NCBI RefSeq assembly: GCF_000003605.2
Contig: NW_003108585.1
Coordinates: forward strand, 11,611-21,941
DNA from: Saccoglossus kowalevskii
Taxonomy: Eukaryota > Hemichordata > Enteropneusta > Harrimaniidae
Length of the DNA stretch: 10,331 bases
Direction: 5' to 3'
The notes under the pieces are model-generated. The model made no database searches. It was not told the origin of the DNA and saw only the letters and a program-made list of their open reading frames with translations. Both the position numbers and the translations under genes were made by a program. Positions 1 to 9,800 of this stretch are shown in pieces (position 1 is the stretch's first letter; every line of letters starts with the position of its first letter).

Positions 1-313
1 TTCGAAATGGCCGACTGGCGGCCATTTTGTTTTAAAGAATTCAGTTCTGGATCCGTATCCGAGACATGTCTAGATTGATCAAGTTCAAACTTCACACACA
101 CATAGTACATCATGTCACAAATAGAGATGTGCATTTGTTTCATGATCTGCTTAACAATAGTGGAATGATGGCCATTTTAAGGCCGAAAATGCATCAAAAT
201 CACGTATTTTCACAATTCCAGAACCGGATCTCAGTCATGCATGGATGGATTTTGTTCAGATTTAGCACAATGTGTTGTACATATGCAGGTGCATTTCGGT
301 CATGATCTGCTTT
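1..313. repeat. Two-copy direct repeat, period about 160 bp
   Basis: Two diverged copies lie head to tail. Landmarks are ATGGCC at 7 and 168, GTGCATTT at 129 and 289, and TCATGATCTGCTT at 140-152 and 300-312, giving offsets of 160-161 bp. The first copy starts with a perfect 9-bp inverted repeat (AAATGGCCG at 5-13, CGGCCATTT at 19-27). A related ATGGCC...GCCATTT...GTTTTA stretch occurs at 8731-8759 in another intron, so this is a dispersed family and not a simple local duplication. The 79-codon open frame at 66-305 has no family features and is treated as chance. Confidence 0.75.
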
Positions 314-525
314 GAATGTATATGTCACTCAAATATGAACGGAACGGGGACGTGTCATTGACAATGACTTGTCATTTAATCATTTTTTGTTTGAAAGCAA
401 CATCTTTGTGAATAATAACTCACAAAGTGTATTAATTAAAGTGACATCATTTAAAACATTTACACTTTCACTGAAAGTACTTTCGATAAATAAGACTTAC
501 AAGGAACATTGAGGGTTACATGAAG

Positions 526-724
526 TACTGTAAAATACTTTATTTTAGCTGGAATTAATTTTTTGCTGAAAAAACTTTTTGGGTGTTTTGTATAGAATTT
601 ATTTTCACTGATTTTTGTGAAGTTGAATGTAAAATATAGGAAAAAAGGTATATTCGCTGATTTTTTTTATTTTCACTGAATCATTCCTTCAGTGAAAATA
701 ATGAAAATAAAGTATTTTACAGTA
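526..724. mobile_element. MITE with perfect 21-bp terminal inverted repeats and TA flanks
   Basis: TACTGTAAAATACTTTATTT(T) at 526-546 is the exact reverse complement of 704-724. The outer TA on each side fits a TA target-site duplication, as made by Tc1/mariner-type elements; without the TAs the element is 528-722 (195 bp). Inside, TATTTTCACTGAA (668-680) and TTCAGTGAAAATA (688-700) form a second perfect 13-bp inverted repeat with a 7-nt loop, and TTATTTTCACTGA recurs once more near 599-611. There is no transposase, so it is non-autonomous. CTGTAAA-ended elements of this size are abundant in bivalve genomes as I recall. Confidence 0.87.
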
Positions 725-786
725 TACTGGTAGTTTGATTGTTCATTTTACTAACTTTACATGCATGACTACTATTTTTCATGTAG

Positions 787-852
787 TGCTATACCAAGCA
801 GGTCGTAATCCCTCAAATCGAACACTCAGCAAATATTGGTCTAGTGACACAA
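787..852 (+). CDS. EFCAB7: EFCAB7 coding exon 1 in window (AGRNPS block)
   Basis: The exon follows a TTTTTCATGTAG acceptor and ends at a GTAAGT donor. Its first two bases (TG) complete a codon begun in an upstream exon, and its last base (A) begins the codon finished in the next. It encodes 21 whole residues, LYQAGRNPSNRTLSKYW plus SSDT. The AGRNPS..T...YW pattern is a hallmark of the EFCAB7 N-terminal region and probably belongs to a degenerate, non-calcium-binding EF-hand-like helical pair. The exon is only 66 nt long, so it is easily missed by gene finders. The evidence is the family motif and the two good splice sites, because the length alone would not support it. Confidence 0.9.
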
Positions 853-3800
853 GTAAGTAAAATACAATTAGGGTAATTAGGGTAAAACTACATCAGTAGT
901 GGTTACACCATGGACTATGTGTATATGCAATATACATGGTTAATACTGCATCACAAAATATTTGTGTGTGTTAGTGTTTTAGAGGGCACACTATTTCTTA
1001 TAAAACATAATCCACTGTGTATGATAAGTTGCTAAAAAACTAAATTATCAGGCAATGAATGAAGGAATGAATGAATGGGTCAAGTTTCTGAAAGGATTAT
1101 GTTGGGTGTCAGTCAGAAGAAATATTTCAAACGCATGATCAAGTTTTTTGACTACTCACTAAATTTATTCACTCAGCTTACGTACATCACAAAATGGATT
1201 TTTGACTTCATCCACAAAGAAAAATAACATTGCCATCTTCTACTGTACTTGAAAGTTGTTTTTGAACTCGTTTTTTTTTTTTTTTTTGACAGACCAACTG
1301 AGCTATAATGACTTTTGTGATATCATGAGAAAAGAGAAGGCCACATCAGAGGCGGATTTGATCAGAGCTTTTAAAAAGATAGATATGAATGGGGATGGAT
1401 ATATATCTCATGATGAGTTGTATAAAGTAATGACTGAGGTGAGTTTCACTTTGGAGTATGTACCACAGTTTGACGCTGATCAGAAACACCTACAAATCCA
1501 TCAGACCAGTGAAATTTTGCTGATCCATTGATGGTCCTAATGAATCACTTGAATATGTCAATTCTGATTAAATTTGAAACCACTTGACCCGAAACATGTA
1601 GCCACATTTCTATCCTGGAGTCAGTGTTGAGAATCAGCTGTTGACAGATTTAGATTGAGATCTGTTATTATACATCTGACAGAAAAAATAATTTAGCCAC
1701 CTGTTAAAGCCTAACCAGGCGAAGTCTTCCTTATTTAGATCTTATGTTTCGCATGTTGAATCCAGCCACAAGAGCAGTAGATCCATCAACAAAAATGGAA
1801 ATTGGGTCAAAAAAGTTGAAAATTGATATTTTCGTCAATTTCTCAAACAATGTCACTTTGATTGACATGCTATTTTGCATGTAGGTATCTTGTTTGGTCC
1901 TCTGTGTGGCCTGTTGACGTGATAGTATTATCTTCAAATTTGTCTTTTAAGTGAATTTTTTCATTATTATTTTGTTGATATTTTTAGCTGAAAGTGTTAT
2001 TTTCAACTTCTTCTCTAAAACCATCAGTCAAATTGCTTTCATATTTAGTATCTAAGGATCTGGGGCAGACCTTTTGCTGGTCCTCTGAACATATTCTTAT
2101 TTTTACATCAGATGTAGCATCAATATAACACATGGCAGGAATACAATAGCACCACTTTATGTAAATTACGGTGCAGAAACAAGCCTCATAAAATAATTTT
2201 GGTAAAATTAGGACAATGTGTATAATACCATAAATACGCACTGTTCGATACAATAATCATAATGCTTTTGTATATACTTTGTAATATCATTATTAATATT
2301 GTAATCATTTTAGAGGGGTGAAAAGATGACCAAAGCCGAAGTACGAGCTATGATTGATGAAGCCGATGATGATGGCGATAGAAGACTTGATTACAATGAG
2401 GTGAGAAATAAATTGTAGTTAATTACATGTACATCAATGACACGTGCTGTATTACAGTATGGCAATTTACATACGTGTAAACATACTGTAAAATTAAATC
2501 TTGTATTGATTATTGTATGAAATAGAAAAATATGTACACTATGCATTCTAATTATAAAAAAGTGATGTCACAGATTACAGGGACCAGATGTGTCAACTTT
2601 TGAGTGCGATTTTCAAACTGAAATCTAGCTGATCGACATCTTTATTTTTATGCACCGGAGCTGCAGTTTAAAGCATTAAAATAATTGCATCATTCCATGC
2701 AGCTTGATAGCTTTCTTATGCACAATGTATATCCAAATTTTAAAACATATACCGGTAATGACGACTACTGTGTGGAAACTTGAAACACACCTGATGTTTT
2801 TTCTCTCGTTCATTTTGACCGTCTGTATCCTTCAGCAGACGGTGTGTTGAATTTTGACACAGACATGTTGTAATAATTGTTCTTTTCAGTTCAGTAAGAT
2901 GTTGATGTCTACATCAACTAAAGCCAAACAGATTGCCAAAGATAAATTGGACAAGATTGAGAAGTCTAAAAAAAGTAGCTTTGGACATTCACTTGCTGAT
3001 AATTCCCCTGTTCCGTCCCCAAGACCAGCAAAAAGAGGTAATGTCGAGTCACCCGAACACATAATGTGTATGTCATCAGAGTGGCAGTTTTATGGGATTC
3101 AATGTGGAACAAGTGGACTGTTAGCATTCAAGAGACATCAAAAGACAACTTCAAAATACACACAATACAGCACATGAGCCTTGAAATTATGCCAAAAGAT
3201 GATTGCATTTTGCACCAATTTAATGAGTGCATTCATTCATTCATTCATTAAAGTCATAGTATCTGTACACATTGGATACAATAACAAAACTGTGGGAGAA
3301 ATTATTTCCTGTTTCAATCAAAATTATTTCCTGTTTCAAAATTATTTCCTGTTTCAAAATTGGCTTCTATCTGACTAAAGAATTGAATTCCCACACAAAA
3401 ATTATGTGAAAGATTTTTTTGCTTCTGCTGTACTCTTCGAATTTTTATATACTAGTATGAATGCACTATTAAACTATATATTTATTTTGTTAGTCACTAT
3501 GCACAGAGACATGACAAATTACTGCCCTCTCAACTTACCAGGTCTCTCACCAGCCACCTGTCTACCTGTCTGTCATTTTTTAGGCAGCTACTTCATATTT
3601 TAGACAGGCACAACGTTTCAATTGACAGGCTACATTTCTATGAACCTGTCAATTTTTATTGAAAATTTCCATTGCTTTAAATAGTCAACAAAGAATAGAA
3701 TTACAAGTGTGAGGCTTTACACCAGCAACTACTCCAGTCATGTAACTTGCATGTCAACATTGATTTTTGAAAGGCACTTTTCATTTCCAGCTGTAACTAC

Positions 3801-6800
3801 CTCATCTTACCTCTCAGATTACAACATGTACTTTTAAAGAACATGAATCTAGCAGGGACTATTAGTTTGATTGATTAACTTGAAGCTTTTCGATATCATG
3901 TATAGAAACAAATTATTTCAGTAATAAGAGAACGGAAATTTATGTAAATGTTGGTGATTGTCCGTCTGTCATCTGTTAACAATTATCGTTGACTTCTTGA
4001 AAACTTGAGTGCTTTGATATTTTTATATATAATACATATACTTTAAGTTTATATAAATTAGTTACATGTATGTCTAAAAGTTTGAAAACTGGAATACTGT
4101 CACAAACGAGATGAACGCTTAGTGTACTTCAATTCAATACCTATTAATGTTATATTTACTCTCTGCAGCCGGTTTGCAAGACTCCAGTCACACACGAACA
4201 AAAACTGCCTTATCGCATCCCGCTAATTCAAAAGCTGTTGAACCAAAGAGTTTAAGAAACTGGCATCATACTACTAGTAAAGGAAGTTTCCACTTTGACG
4301 ATGACGGTGCTATTATAAGTAATCAGTATCGATTAGATGTACCAAGTGCTACTAATGTATGGCTGACAATACATTCACGGAACCCTGTGGATGCAGATGG
4401 TAAGTATGTGACATATTCATCCAAAGTTCAACTTTGAAATGGTACATCTTAAGTACTTTGGTGTTGGCATATTTGGTGGCATGAATTAAGCAAATAATCC
4501 ATGAGCATTATAATTGATTTCAATTATTCTTTAAGTTTCATTTGCTAATAATTTTCATTCATGTTCTGACAAATTTTGTTTATCATCGCAAGGATTTGCC
4601 TTCATTGCTATCTGCAGTAATTCATAACAAGAGTGAATCTGGATGAATCCTGGAAATATGTCATTTATTCTTGCTTATTCTGCTTATGAGTATTCTACTC
4701 TAGCTATAGCTTGCGGTTTTATAACTGTCTAAATTGTCATAGTTGTCATGGTAGTGGTAATATGTGAACATACATTATACATTTTGCTGTCTGGTTTAGA
4801 AGTTTAACCAGCTACCCAAAAGTTCCTCGATCCATCCCTTTATTTACCCAAAACCGATGTAATATAGATATGAGCCAGACTAATTATTTTTACATCACAC
4901 TGTATCGTGTCTTAAAGGGCGACAGTCGTCGTGCTGCGTCCTGTTCGATATGGGACTCATAGCAATGTATGTAACGCGTGTAAAATACATTGCTTATTTA
5001 CATGAAATTCGATGACCACCGTACTATTAAACTCTGTGATTCTGTTTACACTAGGAGACAGCATTGTTGGTAAACATATTGATACAGCATTATTTATAGT
5101 GAGGGAAGATGATGATAACGATTGTATTGCTTATACTCACACAAAACATCACCAGGTAAGACGAAACCATTCAGTGTTGAATGACTTGCACGGCTGTGAT
5201 CATGCTTGATGGTAGCGGTGATTAATAAACTTTGAAAGTACCACAGCTGCCACATTGCATATGTTTTTACATGCGTTATATCTGGTTGTAATTTGATTGT
5301 TATTGTTATCTCAATAATGAATGGAACTAAATCCACAATATTACCAGCTAATTGGCTAACCATTGAGCTGAGCATTGGAATGTGCAATTTGATTTGGGGG
5401 TCACATCATAAGAGGAGACAAGCTGCATCATATTACGAAACGTGTCTGTCTGTTTTTCCTGTATTCAAGTTCTCAGACACTTACGTAGATACATTTGTTG
5501 CTAGTGGGAAGAAGTTTTTATGTTACGTACTAGCTAAATGCTACAATAAAAACATATTTTGCCAACAAATTAGCCAAGTTAAGAGTTAAAAGTAATTGCC
5601 AAGTCTGGTAATCACCTCCCAGATTTTATTATCAGGGTTTAATATGAAGGCAGTACTGATTTGGCTACTGATTTTTTATTATGAATGCACACGTCTGACG
5701 CTCAAAACAGTCTTTATGATTGTACCTATTGCTCATACACAACAAATATGTACTCACAATGAATCACCTGAACACTCTCAAAGGAACATCAAACAATTCC
5801 TTGTGTCTATTTTCAGAATAACACTTTGCGATGCGATTTGAGATCGGGAACCTATCGACTCATACCATTCACTACGGGGTGTAGATTCAAAAAAAGACGA
5901 TCAAACCACAAAAAAGAAGCTACACTTGTTAAAAAAGAAAATGATTCATATATCTTAACAAAAGCGTTTAAGTAAGTATAAGTTAGTTATATCCACACCT
6001 CAGTGCATAACTTTGTAATCCTTGGGGCGGAGCTACGTCACAAGACGTTCTACGTTGCTAAGACGCGCACCACTGTACCACGTATTTCTATGGGCTCTGT
6101 GCGCGCTGCTGAGGAACGCCGAGTGAAGAACCGGTGAAAATTCGAGAAAACAACAGGAACTCAACTTTGAAGTAATCCTGAACAATCAAATTTATATGCG
6201 TTACACACGCAAGGGTACTCTTGTTATACTGTTCAAGGGAGTCTCAACAACCATCCCAAAGTATCGTTTTCTGAGAGTTTTCAGCCTTTGTTTTCACCGT
6301 GATGGTTGCCATGCAGTTCTCATGTTCATTTCACATTGGGAGGCTGTATGCTCATTGGAATGGTACTTTTTTTCTTGAAAAACCCCTCCCTCCTACAGTA
6401 AACTAGCAGTCTCAACTAGATTTGGGGAATTCCATTTTGATTCCTCCAAATTCAATCCTGTTTAATTGAGAGCACACTTGTATGGATGCACACAAATCAC
6501 TGATAACTTTCTATAACCTGAAATGTACAGTTGTTTTTAATGGGACCTCATTGATTAAAATTATAAATTCTGTTCTACAGAGATACGCTGTCAATTATGT
6601 TTGATATGATTGACTTGGACGGCAACGGGACTTTGAGCCGAGAAGAGTTTGATTTCTTTCAAGTACGGACCAGTGGTGAACACTGTGACGATGATGCGTG
6701 GGAAGTCGTGGAAGGTTTGTATATAGCTGTAGTCGTGTACATGTATATAGTGAAGATCATCATTATTCAAACTAGACTACGGTTTATGTTTGCTAAGATT

Positions 6801-9800
6801 TCACCCTGAGAATTTGAAAATTGTGTACTTCTGGTCGTTTCGCAAATTATGTTTAGCAAGACAGCTCATTTATGATAAGCCGATTGTTTTCTGGCAACCT
6901 AAAACTTGGAGTTGTGTTTTGAGTCATTTGGAACAGCGATGACAGTCGTGTGTGGGGGCAACTTGAATTCCTCTCATCTAGGCCAATATTTATATGTATT
7001 TTTCTGCAGTTTTATTGCTAATTTTGGATCAAATGCACATTACTCATTGGCTGCAGATCTTTATCAAAATATAGAAAAAGTTTTTCAGGTTTCTTTTGTG
7101 AAAGATGTTTTTATAAGTTTTAAAACATAATATTATAAAAATAGGCTCATTCCATAGAATTGTCAACCATGGATGAAGAATACCGTTTCTTGACTGTAGA
7201 ATTTTATTTTTTTTTCAAACAGAAAACTTTGAGTTAAAAAATGGGGAAATCACAAAGAAAGGATTCTTTGATCTGCATCAAATGGAGGCCAATGACAGCG
7301 ATGGGGATTTAGAAGATCTTTGGGTTACCCTCAGCTCTATGGGATTTTCAAAAGATTTAACTCTTGATGAGGTATGTATGCTATCATTGATGACACCAGT
7401 ATATTCACCACTAGAAGGCTCCGTTATCAAAGCCACAACATTCAAAATACTGAACCAAAGGGCCAATTACCTGTCCTGTGGTTTTTGCAAAATATCCACC
7501 TTGACAGAAGCCAAACACTATCATTCAATCTTGGTTCTGATTGAGTTTTCAGCAACTTAGGGTGTCATCAAGATGGACTATATTACAAAATTAATATTTG
7601 ATGTAAAGTAATATTTCTATTAAGATTATTCTGAGGTGCACAGCGGAGTTGTTTCCTGTATAATCAATAGGATGGCAATTTTACTCAAGTTACTACTTCA
7701 AACATTGAACATTACATACCTCCTTTTGTTGTGTTTAGCATGCTCCTGAAGTAGAATTCAAACAGCAATGCATGATGGGATTTATTGTAGTGAAAACAAT
7801 AACTAACCTAGTCTATTAATCTCTATTACCTGTGTCCATTACAATTCCCATCCTTTACTCAACCTGTATTTCAGTTACTCCCTGTATTTCTATTAGAAGC
7901 ACACTCTAATAGAACTACATGTAAATAAAAAAAATTGCATTAACTTTATATTGGATTATTCATATATTACTTATTTTGACCATAGACCTGCCATACACAT
8001 GTAAGTGCACATGTTACTAAAAAATATGGCACCCACCTGTTTCCTGCATTCCGAAACTTTAATTTGAATTAACAGAATATATCCTCTGTATTCCAAAATA
8101 ACAACATGTCATGTTGTATTCTGTTTGCAGGCATCTTCCTTCCAATTAGATATTTATACAGAGGATGCCAGGGTAAAGCTGAAAGCGTTGGAGGCAAGTG
8201 AAGGTGGGCATGCATTAGAAAATGCCCTGTGTTCAACGTCTATTAGAGATGGAGTGGAAACAAGGATTAAAGGAATGAAAGATCTTACTATGTTCACTTA
8301 CACAGGAGATACTAGAGCTAGTATTGTTTTAGACAACAAGGTATGTATTTACAGTACCACTGTACAACCGTGAAATGTAGAAAGTGTCCTTTCCTCAAAC
8401 AGACCTTGAGAACAAGAAAGCTTCTGTTTATACAGGCATATAATTTTTGCTTTTATTAAATCATCATAAAACATTTTCTTGATTGACGTTACTAAGCTTT
8501 ATTTAGATGATTGGAAAGTATCAAAGGAGTCATCAACGGTAATTAGTGCAAATCATGGCCAGGTCAAACCTCATACTTGTGATTTCCATTAGAAGAGTGC
8601 ATTGGATTGTGGGAAAATCAATGTTTATCAACACAAATGTCTCACATGCGCAGCGCCATGACCACCGCCTTTCAAAATTACCAGTATTTTATTTTGTGAG
8701 TACCATATGTCTTTGGATATATGATCAGATATGGCCACCAAACAGCCATTTCTGTTTTATTAATGCTCTATTTTGGAAATGTTTCTTGGATATGCATTGG
8801 GTGATTTTTGTTTTTAACTTTTTAGCTCTGCTGTCGACTTTGTCAAGCGGAGCTTATCATATGAGTAATTGTCCGTCGTCGTCCGTGTCAATGTTTTACT
8901 TTTTCGACTTCTTCTTGAAAACTACAAGCTTGAATGCTTTGATACTTGGTGTATATGTATCTTGGGTAGACCACTCTCAGATTTGTTCAATTCATGATGA
9001 TATCTTCAATTCTCTAATTTTGGTGAATATTTTTGTCATTTTTGGTAAAAAGTGATATTTTCTTCTTGTTAATAACCACAATCATTTATGGTCAAAAATG
9101 ATATTTTTGAATTCTTGTTGAAAACAGCAAGTCCCATTGCATTGATACTATGCATATTGTTCATTTTCTAATGATATCTTCTGTTCTTTAATCGAAATGT
9201 GCATTGCTAACAGCGGAGCTATCTCAGCCGAGAGGCTGCTTGTTTAATAAAACACAACTTTCTGAGGAACTGTAGATATTGAACCTAGGCATCTATTTTT
9301 GATCCTCTCCATTCCTTTGATATTACATATATAGGTACTACATGTGGACCTCTCTCAGATTTGTTCATTTCATGATGATATCTTTAATTCTCTAATTTTG
9401 ATGAATATTTTCGTAATTTTTGGTAAAAAGTGATATTTTTGACTTCTTGTTGAAAACCGCAAGTCCAATTGTTTTGATATATTATACATACATTGTATAG
9501 GTACTACATGTGGACCTCTCTCAGATTTGTTCAGTTTCTAATGATATCTTTTGTTCTTTAATTGCCATGTGCATTAAACAGCAATATAATGTTTACATAT
9601 GACATGCATGTTGGTCAGTTTTGTGATTCCAGCAATGCAGGGATTTGTGCACATACAATTGTTTCCTTGAAAACCATTAGTAGGACAATGTGCACAAACA
9701 GTATGAATCATGCATGTAAATATTTTTCACACCTGTCCATGCGGAAGTGTGTACCAGCTTTAGTTGAGATTTCAAACAAGTTTTTTTTTTCTCCTTTCCA

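Larger units (their letters stand above)
1..786 (+). other. EFCAB7: Partial intron upstream of exon 1
   Basis: No coding exon was found here. The preceding EFCAB7 exon must end with one leftover base and encode a short helix, and nothing in these 786 bases gives that with a donor site. The stretch is AT-rich and is largely repeat: a duplicated unit at 1-313, and a MITE at 526-724. The remaining bases (314-525) hold nothing I recognise. Confidence 0.75.
3038..4168 (+). other. EFCAB7: Intron between exons 4 and 5
   Basis: A 1131-bp phase 1 intron. It contains an ATTC microsatellite (about 3229-3249), a short triplicated motif (3301-3356), CTGT-rich sequence near 3555-3575, and a 9-bp hairpin (ATTGACAGG at 3621-3629, CCTGTCAAT at 3645-3653). 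The open frames at 2854-3177, 3181-3378 and 3406-3603 run through intron or repeat sequence and are not genes, apart from the real exon 4 part of the first. Confidence 0.85.

Noticed and set aside
1-786. Possible first coding exon of EFCAB7 in the window
   Set aside because: No segment here gives the expected helical N-terminal sequence followed by a donor that leaves one base; the region is mostly repeat and MITE.
866-883. AATTAGGGTAATTAGGGT as interstitial telomere repeat
   Set aside because: Only two units, and the 9-mer is not the TTAGGG hexamer in tandem.
1731-2253. Two minus-strand open frames (1731-1937 and 1984-2253) as an antisense gene
   Set aside because: They are short, show no domain, lie wholly in an intron and have no splice pattern or codon bias suggesting coding.
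5892-5945. A-rich AAAAAAG runs as a SINE tail or retroposed poly(A)
   Set aside because: These bases are inside exon 7 and encode the lysine/arginine patch conserved in position in EFCAB7.
6196-6378. 60-codon open frame just after the CpG patch, as the first exon of an alternative gene
   Set aside because: It has no recognisable motif, no clear donor and no homology I can name. A GGTTGCCATGC at 6304-6314 recalls half of an RFX X-box but lacks the second half-site.
8640-8665. CATGCGCAGCGCCATG as an NRF-1-type promoter site
   Set aside because: A single imperfect half-site deep in an intron with no other promoter signs; such strings also occur in repeats.
8546-9055. 169-codon open frame, longest in the window, with hydrophobic stretches
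   Set aside because: It runs through dispersed repeats inside a well-defined intron; the hydrophobicity comes from T-rich sequence. No domain is recognised, and its end lies inside the A-B-A-B array.
9330-9533. Spaced identical blocks as a CRISPR-like array
   Set aside because: Only two exact copies; the intervening sequence is itself repetitive, and the setting is a eukaryotic intron.
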